DNA of 64,000 nt, from contig JACRKC010000085.1 of assembly GCA_016235555.1 (NCBI GenBank), forward strand, positions 20,187 through 84,186. The letters run 5' to 3'. Numbering within the stretch: the first letter of the stretch is position 1; the number at the start of each line of letters is the position of its first letter. The stretch is from Verrucomicrobiota bacterium. GTDB lineage: Bacteria; Verrucomicrobiota; Verrucomicrobiia; Opitutales; Opitutaceae. The notes under the pieces were generated by a model, which worked only from the letters and a program-made list of their open reading frames with translations, was not told the origin of the DNA and did no database searches. The position numbers were made by a program, and so were the translations under genes. Of the stretch, positions 41,424 to 49,517 are shown in pieces.

Positions 41424-41884
41424 ACCCCGACGATAGACAACACCATCAGACGACCGCAGCAGCGCAGGAGCCCGAAGCGGATGGCGCAATGGCGCCGGCT
41501 ACCAAGCGTTCGCGGGCAATTCGTGTGATTCAAATCGCGCTCACGCTTGTTTTGATTGGTGTTATCGTTCACGGCTTGGCGTCCCGCCATCCGCCCCCGA
41601 TCTCGCCGAGTCGCGCCAACGCTGCCGGGTCGTCCGCAACCGCGGAGGCCAAGTCGAGCTCCACCATTGAGACCGCCGCGAAAGCGCCGCTGGCTACGCT
41701 CAATAACCACGTCCTGCCGACCACCTATCGGCACCCGGACTTCGAGGGGCTCACGTCGCTGAACGATGTCCCCGACTATCTCCAACTTCATTGGATCAGG
41801 CGCGAAACGCGTCGCTATCAGCTCGGATTAGCCGCCCGCGACGCCCTCATCGAATTGGCCATCACTTCGGACGAGAACCGCTAG
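41420..41884 (+). CDS. Single-pass membrane protein of the cluster
   Basis: 154 aa. The cytoplasmic N-terminus is charged, one helix (VIQIALTLVLIGVIVHGLA) spans residues about 34-52, then a Ser/Ala-rich linker leads to a short periplasmic domain ending TSDENR. Bitopic topology like VirB8/VirB10 partners, but no sequence match is seen. It overlaps the previous gene by 4 nt. Confidence 0.55.
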   Translation: MNPDDRQHHQTTAAAQEPEADGAMAPATKRSRAIRVIQIALTLVLIGVIVHGLASRHPPPISPSRANAAGSSATAEAKSSSTIETAAKAPLATLNNHVLPTTYRHPDFEGLTSLNDVPDYLQLHWIRRETRRYQLGLAARDALIELAITSDENR

Positions 41885-41903
41885 CGCCCTACCGATTTTT
41901 CCT

Positions 41904-42704
41904 ATGAACCACCAACCAAACCTACGTCGCGCGGCCCACCTTTCGGCCGGCCTGCTCTGCACCATCGTTGCGTCGTTTTTCGTCGGCTGCGAATCGGCTC
42001 CGCCTCCACCGCGGCCGACGACAACCATAACGGCGAAGGTGCCCGCGGTGACCGCGTTGCCGGAAACGAAGGAAGCGCAAGAAAAAGGCGGCCTCGAAAT
42101 CGCCGTCGTTCCCGCGCTCTACAAGACGACCAAGAAGGAAAAATACTCCGTCCGACCCGTCGATCCGAATTTTGGCGCGATGCTCGGCGCCTCGATCGTG
42201 ACCGGCGGCAAGTCGGCGAACCTCGTCTATGTCGAGGAAGCGGCCACGCCGTTTCTCGACGTGGAGCCTCACCGGCTGCAATTCACGGTGCGCATCAACA
42301 ACAAGCTTTCGCGGGTGTTCCGAGGGCAGGGTGCGGTTGTTCAATTCAACGTCGGCGGCAAGTTGATTCCTTTCGACAAGATCGACTACAAGGAATTCGT
42401 GAACGGCATCGTCCCTCCGCGGAACGAAAGCGAATTCACGATCTACGGGCCGTCGCTCGATTTTCTCCCCGAGAAGGGCACGGTCGGGATCTACTTCTTC
42501 GATGTGGTCACCGCCACCGATGTCGCCGGCAACGTCACCGAACGCCAAAACTATGAGTGGTATTTCGACCTGCGCACCAAGGAAGTCCATGAAGACGCGG
42601 AGGCGCGCCAAGCGCGGCGTTACATGGAAATTCCCGAATACCAGCGTGCGCTTCTGATGCAGAAAAAGCGCAGCATGGACGATCCGGATGGCCCGACCCT
42701 CTGA
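41904..42704 (+). CDS. Lipoprotein with beta-rich domain
   Basis: 266 aa. The lipobox SFFVGC is at about residues 24-29. After a Pro/Thr linker comes a beta-sandwich-like domain (HRLQFTVRINNKLSRVFRGQG, VQFNVGGKLIPF, GTVGIYFFDVVTATDVAGN). A charged C-terminal helix follows. No family was recognised; it is probably an outer-membrane or periplasmic component of the cluster. Confidence 0.65.
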   Translation: MNHQPNLRRAAHLSAGLLCTIVASFFVGCESAPPPPRPTTTITAKVPAVTALPETKEAQEKGGLEIAVVPALYKTTKKEKYSVRPVDPNFGAMLGASIVTGGKSANLVYVEEAATPFLDVEPHRLQFTVRINNKLSRVFRGQGAVVQFNVGGKLIPFDKIDYKEFVNGIVPPRNESEFTIYGPSLDFLPEKGTVGIYFFDVVTATDVAGNVTERQNYEWYFDLRTKEVHEDAEARQARRYMEIPEYQRALLMQKKRSMDDPDGPTL

Positions 42705-42759
42705 CGGCAAAGCTCCGCACAAAGATTTTGCCTTCCCCGCCCCGCACGAAAGGAGGAAC

Positions 42760-43494
42760 ATGCAACCCTCAATGCAGTTTGGGCTCCGCCGTAAGAAAGC
42801 CGACGTGCTATCGCATTGGTTCGTCGTGCTGGATGGATTTCGGCATTCCACGTCCGACTTCTACGGCGACGTGGAAAAGGAACTCGCCGAGCGCAAAGTG
42901 CCCGGCCTAACGATGTCGCGCGTGGATTTTGCCGAGGGTGGTTTGCTTTCGGACAAACGCGTTTACCTGCGGATGCTGCGCGAGCGCCTCGTCTTCGATG
43001 TGTGCGCCGCGCCATTCGGGCGCGCCTACTTCTTTTCCCTCCGCTTCGCGGAAATCCCCGCCAAGGTCGCACTCTGGGAGCTGTTTGTCTGCTTTGTCGG
43101 CCTCGCGGTCATCCTCGGCGTCCTCTTTCGCTACACTGGCGTCATCCTCGGGCTTTGTCTCTTCTGCATCCTGCTTGGCGGGGTCATCTATGTGGCGCGC
43201 AACGCCGTCGGGTTCGGCCTGCAAGACCTCGACGCCTCGCTCATTAAGCTACCGGTTGTCGGGCCGATCTACGAGCGTTTTATCCGCAAGGAAACTTATT
43301 ACCGGCACGACACGCGGCTGCTCTATCACACGATCGTCTCCGAAGTCGTGAAAAAGAAGATTGAGGAAGTGACGGCTGCGAAGGGCGTCAAGTTCATCGA
43401 GATGCACGAGTTCAGCCCGATCCTCGGCGAACTCTACAAACCGACGACGGTGCAGTTGGAGCCGAGGCCCACGCCAGCGCCAGCGACGGCGTAA
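42760..43494 (+). CDS. Two-helix membrane protein preceding the large ATPase
   Basis: 244 aa from ATG 42760, chosen because AGGAGG lies just upstream; the frame is open earlier. A cytoplasmic N-domain (HWFVVLDGFRHSTSDFYGDVEKEL) is followed by a hairpin of two helices at about 105-150 (FVCFVGLAVILGVLF, VILGLCLFCILLGGVIYV) and a cytoplasmic C-domain with a helical coupling segment. It could be the membrane anchor for the soluble ATPase encoded 3 nt downstream. Confidence 0.6.
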   Translation: MQPSMQFGLRRKKADVLSHWFVVLDGFRHSTSDFYGDVEKELAERKVPGLTMSRVDFAEGGLLSDKRVYLRMLRERLVFDVCAAPFGRAYFFSLRFAEIPAKVALWELFVCFVGLAVILGVLFRYTGVILGLCLFCILLGGVIYVARNAVGFGLQDLDASLIKLPVVGPIYERFIRKETYYRHDTRLLYHTIVSEVVKKKIEEVTAAKGVKFIEMHEFSPILGELYKPTTVQLEPRPTPAPATA

Positions 43495-43497
43495 AGC

Positions 43498-46400
43498 ATG
43501 ACCTTGATCGACGAGAAACTCTCGCGCCAGTTTCTCGCGTGGGAACGCCGCGGTCGCGGGTGGGATGTTTTTTCCTGTCCCGTCGCGCCCGAGCCACCGT
43601 TCCGGCCCTTCAAGGGGCATGTGCTCCCCGCCGTCGAAGTCCTCGACGATGGGCGCAAGCCCACGCTCGCGAGCGCGTGGATTCAATCGCTTGGCCGGAG
43701 CTTGGCAGGCACCATTGCAACTCCGACCGAGCCTCAACTCGACCAAGAGGAACCGCCGCCAACGCCGTTTGAGCGCGGATCGCTCGTCGAACTGCCGGCG
43801 CTCCTTCCGCCCAAATTCGATCCGCGCCGTGAGACGTTCGAGCAATTCATCACGAGCCTAACCCTGTGCCGCGAGCCCTTCGCGTTCGAGCTGCAAGGCA
43901 CTGCCGAAGCAATCTCCGTGCGACTGGTGGCGCACCCCGCCGATGCACCTGCGGTGCAGCAGCAGATGCAGACGTTTTTTCCCGAAGTGGCGTGCATTGC
44001 CACCGAGGACGATCTCACGCGTGCATGGGAAGCGTGCGAAGACGCGGGCGCAGCCGTGGTCGAATTCGGCCTCGCGGAACCGTTCATGCGTCCGCTCGCG
44101 TCCGGCAAGTTCGAGCCGTTCGTCGGGTTGATCGGGGCGTTGAACGACCTGCAACCGGGCGAACTCGGCTTATATCAAGTGTTGTTCCGGCCCGTGCAGA
44201 ACGAATGGGCGGAAAGCGCTGTTTGGTCGGTCACTCACGCCGATGGCCGTCCGTTTTTCGTTAATGCGCCCGAACTGGCCGACGACGCCAAGCGCAAGAT
44301 GGCGCGCCCGCTTTATGCGGCCGTGCTCCGCATCGCCACGCGCGCCGCCGACTTCGACCGGACATGGGAAATTGCCCGCCGCTTGGCTGGCGCGCTTCGG
44401 GTGTTCGCTCACCCCAGCGCCAACGAGCTCATCCCGTTGCGCAACGACCGCTATCCGTTCGAGGCACACGTGGACGACGTGCTCCGTCGGCAAAGCCACC
44501 GCACCGGGATGCTGCTCAACCTCGACGAGCTTCTGGGCTTCGTGCACCTCCCCACCAGCGAAGTGCGTTCGCCCAAATTGCTCCGGCATTTCGCGAAAAC
44601 GAAACCGGCACCGGATGCGGTAACCAAGGCCACGGGCTGTTTTCTCGGATGGAACGTCCACCTTGGTAACCAACGCGGCGTCTGGTTAACCGCCGAGCAG
44701 CGCGTGCGGCACACGCACATCGTCGGCGCATCGGGCACCGGCAAGAGCACGCTGCTTTTCAATCTCATCCGCCAGGACATTGCCGCTGGCGAGGGCGTGG
44801 CGCTGCTCGATCCGCACGGCGATTTGGTTGACCAACTCCTCAGTGTCATTCCGCCCACGCGAATCGGCGATGTCATCTTGCTCGATCCCGCTGCCGAGGA
44901 ATTTTCCATCGGCTTTAACATCCTGTCGGCGCACTCCGATTGGGAAAAGACCCTGCTCGCGTCCGACTTGGTCTCGGTCTTTCAACGGCTCTCGACCTCG
45001 TGGGGTGATCAGATGGGCAGCGTGCTCAACAACGCGATCCTCGCGTTCTTGGAGAGCGCACAGGGCGGCACGCTCGCCGATCTCCGGCGTTTTTTGCTGG
45101 AGCCAGCGTTTCGCGAAAAATTTCTTACGACGGTTCGTGATCCGGACATCGTTTACTACTGGCGCAAGGGTTTCGCCCAGCTCACCGGCAACAAATCCAT
45201 CGGGCCGGTGCTGACTCGGCTCGAAACGTTTCTCGCGCCTAAACCGATCCGCTACATGGTGTCTCAGCCAGTCAATCGGCTCGATTTCGCCGACATCCTC
45301 GACTCGGGCAAAATCTTTCTCGCCAAGCTCTCCCAAGGCCTGATCGGACAGGAAAACGCGCACCTGCTCGGCAGCTTGCTGATGGCGAAGTTTCAGCAGA
45401 CCGCGATGGCGCGGCAGCGCCAGCAGTCGGGCGCACGCCGCGATTTCTGGCTCTACCTCGACGAGTGCCACCACTTCATAACACCCTCGACCGCAGAAAT
45501 TCTTTCTGGGGCGCGTAAATACCGTGTCGGCCTCTCGCTTGCTCACCAGGAGTTGCGGCATTTGCAGCGCGACCCGGAGGTTGCGAGCGCGGTCATGGCC
45601 AACTGCTGCACGCGCATCTGCTTTCGCGTCGGCGATCAGGACGCCCGCGTGTTGGAGGGCGGATTTTCGTTTTTCGAGGCCCGCGATCTCCAAAACCTCG
45701 GCACGGGCGAGGCGGTGTGTCGTGTCGAGCGCAGCGAATGGGATTTCAACCTCACGGTGCCTTTGCCCGAGTTGCCGAGTGATGCGGAGGCTACAACTCG
45801 ACGACGGGAAGTCATCACGGCTTCGAGAGAAAAATACGCGACCCGGCGTGAGGTCGTGGAGGCCACGTTGCAGCAGTGCTCCATCGTTGATCTCGTCTCG
45901 CCGCGTGCTTCCCCACCAAAACCGTCGCGCGAACCAACGCGTGTGGCAGATGACACGTCGGCAACGGCACCAACGCCCAGACCGGAGGCCGTGTTGCCCA
46001 CTCAGCCAGCGAATGCGCCGGCGATAACCACCGTGAATCTGCCTGCGGCGGCTCCGGTGGCTGCAAAATCGGCATCGGCGGCAATTCCTGTTATCCGTCC
46101 GGTAACCGCCGCCGATGAGACGAAAAAATCTTTTCCCGTAGGCGAGGCCGGGCGCGGCGGGATTCAACACAAGGCGATCCAGAAGCGGATCAAAGCGGCA
46201 GCCGATACGCTTGGATTCCAGACGGCGATTGAACACACAATCCTCGATGGGGCGGGCTCCGTCGATGTGCTGTTAGCTCGTGGCGGTGCGAAGATCGCAT
46301 GCGAGATTACCGTCACAACGACCGTCGATCACGAAGTCGGTAACGTAGCGAAGTGCGCCAAGGCCGGTTTTCAGGAGATCGCAGTCGTTGCCGTCACCGC

Positions 46401-46665
46401 CGAGAAACTGGCGCGGGTTGAAACCGCCGTCGCTAACAGCCTCGGGCCTGACATCGCGCCGTGCGTGGGGTATTTTCTACCGGACCAGTTCATCGCCCAT
46501 TTGCAGACTTTGCCGCAACCGCCGCCACCGGCCCCGGACGTGAGGGTATCGCGCGGCTACAAAATCAAGCGATTCTATCCTCAACTGTCGCCTGAAGAAG
46601 CGAAGGCCCGCGAGGGCGCGGCAATCCAAGCAATCGCCGACTTGATGCGACGAAAGCCGCAGTAA
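43498..46665 (+). CDS. HerA/VirD4-like transfer ATPase with C-terminal nuclease-like domain
   Basis: 1055 aa. Residues about 1-390 form an N-terminal alpha/beta region. The motor has Walker A GASGTGKSTLL near 410, LLDPHGDLVDQLL and Walker B WLYLDECHHF near 650. After a Pro/Ala linker (about 800-870) comes a domain near 885-1010 with SVDVLLARGGAKIACEI, whose Asp/Glu spacing resembles a restriction-endonuclease-like fold. No transmembrane helix is seen. It is the likely engine of the adjacent envelope cluster and a relative of the 428-aa ATPase at 16276. Classical VirB4 or relaxase domains are absent. Confidence 0.8.
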   Translation: MTLIDEKLSRQFLAWERRGRGWDVFSCPVAPEPPFRPFKGHVLPAVEVLDDGRKPTLASAWIQSLGRSLAGTIATPTEPQLDQEEPPPTPFERGSLVELPALLPPKFDPRRETFEQFITSLTLCREPFAFELQGTAEAISVRLVAHPADAPAVQQQMQTFFPEVACIATEDDLTRAWEACEDAGAAVVEFGLAEPFMRPLASGKFEPFVGLIGALNDLQPGELGLYQVLFRPVQNEWAESAVWSVTHADGRPFFVNAPELADDAKRKMARPLYAAVLRIATRAADFDRTWEIARRLAGALRVFAHPSANELIPLRNDRYPFEAHVDDVLRRQSHRTGMLLNLDELLGFVHLPTSEVRSPKLLRHFAKTKPAPDAVTKATGCFLGWNVHLGNQRGVWLTAEQRVRHTHIVGASGTGKSTLLFNLIRQDIAAGEGVALLDPHGDLVDQLLSVIPPTRIGDVILLDPAAEEFSIGFNILSAHSDWEKTLLASDLVSVFQRLSTSWGDQMGSVLNNAILAFLESAQGGTLADLRRFLLEPAFREKFLTTVRDPDIVYYWRKGFAQLTGNKSIGPVLTRLETFLAPKPIRYMVSQPVNRLDFADILDSGKIFLAKLSQGLIGQENAHLLGSLLMAKFQQTAMARQRQQSGARRDFWLYLDECHHFITPSTAEILSGARKYRVGLSLAHQELRHLQRDPEVASAVMANCCTRICFRVGDQDARVLEGGFSFFEARDLQNLGTGEAVCRVERSEWDFNLTVPLPELPSDAEATTRRREVITASREKYATRREVVEATLQQCSIVDLVSPRASPPKPSREPTRVADDTSATAPTPRPEAVLPTQPANAPAITTVNLPAAAPVAAKSASAAIPVIRPVTAADETKKSFPVGEAGRGGIQHKAIQKRIKAAADTLGFQTAIEHTILDGAGSVDVLLARGGAKIACEITVTTTVDHEVGNVAKCAKAGFQEIAVVAVTAEKLARVETAVANSLGPDIAPCVGYFLPDQFIAHLQTLPQPPPPAPDVRVSRGYKIKRFYPQLSPEEAKAREGAAIQAIADLMRRKPQ

Positions 46666-46667
46666 CC

Positions 46668-47192
46668 CTACGCCTCGGTGACCCGTTCGCCGCCATGAGG
46701 AAAGTGCGATTCGACAAATTCGATAAAATCTCGGTCTTGGAAATGACGGAGACTTTGCCAGACCGCGCGCGGGATGGGGTTGGCGAACAAGTCGCTCAGG
46801 TCGGCGTCAAATCCGTCCGGCGCGTCCATGAGGCCATACTTGATGGCATGATGCGCAGAGTTGATATGCAGAATGAGAAAACGGACGAACAGCGATTCGT
46901 CTTCCGTCACTGGTTCGAGGGAGAGGTCAGCTTTTTTCGACATCACCCGCCGCAAGCCGGGTCGCACAAAGAATTGCGACCACAGTTCCCGGTGGCTGGC
47001 GGTGAGTTTGAACAGATTGCCGATGCGCCGCGTGCGCTCGTCACGGCGGAGTGTGATGCTCGTAAATACGAACCCACTAACAATTGCGAACGATTGCAGT
47101 GCGGTGAACCAGTTGTCCGTCAGCCATTGTGGCAACGCCATGTTTCCAGTGTAGCGCACTGGCAGCCAAGGCACAAAAGCGCGGCCCATCAT
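46668..47192 (-). CDS. Unknown membrane-anchored protein coupled to an XRE regulator
   Basis: 174 aa starting ATG 47192, overlapping the XRE gene stop by 4 nt. One helix (WFTALQSFAIVSGFVFTSITL) near residues 28-48, then a cytoplasmic domain with FKLTASHRELWSQFFVRPGLRRV. Such helix-plus-domain proteins occur widely as hypothetical proteins. With the XRE gene it resembles a small regulatory or toxin-antitoxin-like pair. Function unknown. Confidence 0.65.
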   Translation of the reverse strand: MMGRAFVPWLPVRYTGNMALPQWLTDNWFTALQSFAIVSGFVFTSITLRRDERTRRIGNLFKLTASHRELWSQFFVRPGLRRVMSKKADLSLEPVTEDESLFVRFLILHINSAHHAIKYGLMDAPDGFDADLSDLFANPIPRAVWQSLRHFQDRDFIEFVESHFPHGGERVTEA

Positions 47193-47449
47193 TTCGATTT
47201 CTGTCGGGCTGCCGCATGCTGCGCGCGTTGCAGCACATCCACTAGGTCGATGTCCAGTGCCGTTGCGATGCGGAGCAGTGTGTCCAGCGTGGGCATCCGC
47301 AGCTCCCGCTCGACCAAGCTGACCATCGGCTGCGAGAGCCCCGCGCGCTCCGCGACAAGGTTCATGGAAAGGCCGCGTTTTTCCCGTTCAGCACGGAGGA
47401 TCGCGGCGACTTCCGATGCGACGGCGGCCAAGTGTTTGTGGTCGAGCAC
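47189..47449 (-). CDS. XRE-family regulator
   Basis: 86 aa starting GTG 47449. LRAEREKRGLSMNLVAERAGLSQPMVSLVERE is a Cro/C1 helix-turn-helix covering most of the protein. The divergent spacer contains two copies of AAACTATsGTCAT, one of which overlaps this gene's likely -10. The same word lies at the promoter of the KfrA-like gene at 13618. It probably controls itself and the small gene on the other side. Confidence 0.75.
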   Translation of the reverse strand: MLDHKHLAAVASEVAAILRAEREKRGLSMNLVAERAGLSQPMVSLVERELRMPTLDTLLRIATALDIDLVDVLQRAQHAAARQKSK

Positions 47450-47455
47450 GTCGTC

Positions 47456-47501
47456 AAACTATCGTCATAATCGACTTGACCGCGCATAAAACTATGGTCA
47501 T
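47456..47501. promoter_or_regulatory. Divergent control region with repeated 13-mer
   Basis: AAACTATCGTCAT at 47456-47468 and AAACTATGGTCAT at 47489-47501, 33 bp apart centre to centre (about three helical turns). They lie between the XRE gene (minus) and the 80-aa gene (plus). The same word occurs at 13607-13619, so one regulator may control both ends of the element. Confidence 0.5.
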
Positions 47502-47510
47502 GGAGATCGC

Positions 47511-47753
47511 ATGTTCGCTCGACGCCTTGGCCCCGATCCTCACGCGAACGGCGCGCGCACCGCAGCTGCGAGCGGCTGCCCTGACATTCTCGAAATGGAC
47601 TGCGGCGATTTTGCCGTCATTGGCGAAGACATCACCGAGACGGCGCGTGCGTCGATGTTCCCCACTGCAAGTTGCGGGGCCGATGAACGCGTCATCCGCG
47701 TGCCGCGCAGGACGCTCGTCCTTGCCAAACCGGACATCCCGGATCGCGTTTAG
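47511..47753 (+). CDS. Small conserved protein upstream of the recombinase
   Basis: 80 aa. The core CPDILEMDCGDFAVIGEDITE and the end DERVIRVPRRTLVLAKPDIPD resemble small hypothetical proteins common in actinobacteria and verrucomicrobia, often encoded near regulators. An alternative frame starting at 47500 was rejected because it lacks any such similarity. Its stop abuts the recombinase ATG directly (TAGATG), so the two genes are co-transcribed. Function unknown. Confidence 0.65.
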   Translation: MFARRLGPDPHANGARTAAASGCPDILEMDCGDFAVIGEDITETARASMFPTASCGADERVIRVPRRTLVLAKPDIPDRV

Positions 47754-49256
47754 ATGGTCGCCGTGAATCCAGCGTTCAAATCTGTCTCCCCCACGAAGCA
47801 GGTGGGTATCTGGATTCGCGTTAGCACCGAGGATCAGGCGCAGGGTGATAGCCCGAAACACCATGAATTGCGCGCGCGGGCCTATGCCGAGTCGCGAGGC
47901 TGGACAGTTTGCGAGGTTTACGACCTCGCGGGGGTGAGCGGCAAGAGCGTGGTCGATCACCGGGAAGCGAAGCGGATGATGGAGGATGTTCGCCGAGGGC
48001 ACATCCACGCACTGATTTTCTCAAAGCTCGCACGCCTTGCGCGTAACACTCGCGAGTTGCTGGATTTTTCGGATTTCTTCCGCGAGCACGACGCCGACCT
48101 CATTTCCCTGCAAGAGTCCATCGACACCACCACGCCCGCCGGCCGGCTGTTCTACACGATGATTGCGGCGATGGCCCAATGGGAACGCGAAGAAATCACC
48201 GAACGCGTAAAAGCATCGGTTGCGGTGCGCGCCCGGTTAGGGAAGCCGCTATCGGGCCGTGTGGCGTTCGGCTACCACTGGAAAGACGGAAAAATTCAGC
48301 CGCATCCGGATGAAGCGCCCGTCCGCAAATTGATCTACGAACTCTTTGCCCAGCACAAACGCAAGAAGGCGGTTGCACGCGTCCTCAACGACCGCGGCTT
48401 GCGGACGCGTGACGGGCACAAATTCACGGACACGACTGTTGATCGGCTGATTCGGGACACGACGGCAAAAGGGCAACACCGGGCGAACTTCACCCGCCGC
48501 GTTGCTGGTAACAAACCGTGGGCTTGGAAACCAGAGCACGATTGGGTGATTAACCAAGTTGACCCCATCGTTGCCGAAGCGCTTTGGCAGCAGTGCAACG
48601 ATCTTTTGGACGCCCGGAGAGCCCGCATGGCGAGGCCGGGTAAGCGCCCGGTGCATCCGTTCGCCGGGCTCGTATTCTGCCATTGCGGCAAGAAAATGTA
48701 TGTCCCGTCCAACACACCGAAGTATGTTTGCTCGGCGTGCCGCACCAAGATTCCCGTAATCGACCTCGACGGCTTGTTTTGTGACCAGCTCAAGGACTAT
48801 CTGACAGCGCCTGACAAGATTTCGGCCTACCTTGATGGGGCGAATGCGACGCTCGCCGAGAAAACTCAACTGCTGGAAACACTCCGCCGAGATCAGACCC
48901 GCACAAAGCAAGAGGCGGAAAAATGCTTCCAACTCTACAATGAAGGCGGGTTGACGGCTGAGCAGTTCAAGACCCGTTTTCAGCCGCTCGACCAGCGGAG
49001 GAGCCAGCTTGAGGCCGAGCTTCCCCGCGTTGAGGGCGAGATTGACCTCTTGAAGGTGGATGGCTGGTCGAGGGAGCACATCTTAGCGGAGACGAGTAGC
49101 ATTGTCGCACAATGGCCCACGCAAACGGCCGACGAGAAACGTGGCATTGTCGAATCGCTTGTCGAAAAGATCGTTATCAAGGCCGACGAGGTCACGTTTA
49201 ACATGCGTTACCTCCCTGACTTTAAGGAAATGCCTGAAAAGCAACGCACGTTGTGA
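47754..49256 (+). CDS. Large serine recombinase (integrase of the element)
   Basis: 500 aa. The resolvase catalytic domain has nucleophile Ser24 in [12 protein letters not shown] and further [17 protein letters not shown]. The recombinase domain (about 165-290) has [10 protein letters not shown] and [12 protein letters not shown]. The zinc ribbon has FCHCGKKMY and CSACRT (about 307-333), and a coiled coil follows (about 345-440). The gene ends exactly at attR: its TGA stop uses T of the element core and GA of host DNA. Upstream of the stop, GCAACGCACGT forms the P arm. It should catalyse attP x attB integration into yjbQ. Confidence 0.93.
   Translation: MVAVNPAFKSVSPTKQVGIWIRVSTEDQAQGDSPKHHELRARAYAESRGWTVCEVYDLAGVSGKSVVDHREAKRMMEDVRRGHIHALIFSKLARLARNTRELLDFSDFFREHDADLISLQESIDTTTPAGRLFYTMIAAMAQWEREEITERVKASVAVRARLGKPLSGRVAFGYHWKDGKIQPHPDEAPVRKLIYELFAQHKRKKAVARVLNDRGLRTRDGHKFTDTTVDRLIRDTTAKGQHRANFTRRVAGNKPWAWKPEHDWVINQVDPIVAEALWQQCNDLLDARRARMARPGKRPVHPFAGLVFCHCGKKMYVPSNTPKYVCSACRTKIPVIDLDGLFCDQLKDYLTAPDKISAYLDGANATLAEKTQLLETLRRDQTRTKQEAEKCFQLYNEGGLTAEQFKTRFQPLDQRRSQLEAELPRVEGEIDLLKVDGWSREHILAETSSIVAQWPTQTADEKRGIVESLVEKIVIKADEVTFNMRYLPDFKEMPEKQRTL
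49241..49254. other. attR: right attachment site
   Basis: The element arm GCAACGCACGT (49241-49251), one T, then the GT core (49253-49254), followed by host yjbQ sequence. With attL it predicts attP as two 11-bp perfect arms around tGTt, and attB as a site inside the NAMHITASV codons of yjbQ. Confidence 0.75.
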
Positions 49257-49392
49257 TGTGCATCGCATTGACGAGGCAGAGGCCCTCGCGCACGCCGCTC
49301 TCGCGCAGGCATTGCCCGACTTGCGGGGTGATGTTCGTGAACGAACGGCGCGTGGGCGCCTCGAACCAGAGTTCCTTGCGGTAGGATTTCAT
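49255..49392 (-). pseudogene. yjbQ: Host yjbQ, 5' part, cut off by the integrative element
   Basis: Starts at ATG 49392 with [18 protein letters not shown] and runs through [10 protein letters not shown] (47 codons), after which the frame enters the element and ends soon. It joins to 11726-12005 on the same strand. The remaining protein lacks the C-terminal two thirds and cannot be functional. Confidence 0.9.
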
Positions 49393-49517
49393 GACGGTTG
49401 CGCGGAGGCTGACGGCGCGCCGGTGATTTGTCGCGACGATCCAAGTGGCCGGCCGCGAGCTTTCAGTTTGCAGGAGGCGTGGAGGCGCGCACGCTTCACA
49501 CTGCTTTCCTCCACCCC

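Larger units (their letters stand above)
12006..49254. mobile_element. 37.2-kb integrative element inserted in yjbQ (serine-recombinase type)
   Basis: Boundaries come from the split yjbQ gene and from inverted end sequences: ACGTGCGTTGC at 12009-12019 and GCAACGCACGT at 49241-49251. A large serine recombinase (47754-49256) lies at the right end. Contents are replication genes (winged-helix protein, replication-relaxation protein, primase), a HicBA system, two HerA/TraD-like ATPases, a membrane/lipoprotein cluster, and two cargo blocks of lower GC. An IS21 element has landed inside it. The set looks like an integrative and mobilisable or conjugative element, but no relaxase was recognised, so self-transfer is unproven. 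Confidence 0.88.

Noticed and set aside
16276..46665. Calling the element a complete conjugative ICE
   Set aside because: Two HerA/TraD-like ATPases and an envelope cluster are present, but no relaxase or VirB4 could be recognised, so only a putative mobilisable or transfer role is claimed.
47416..47766. Alternative frame upstream of the recombinase
   Set aside because: It overlaps the 80-aa gene at 47511 in another frame, and only the latter resembles known small conserved proteins.
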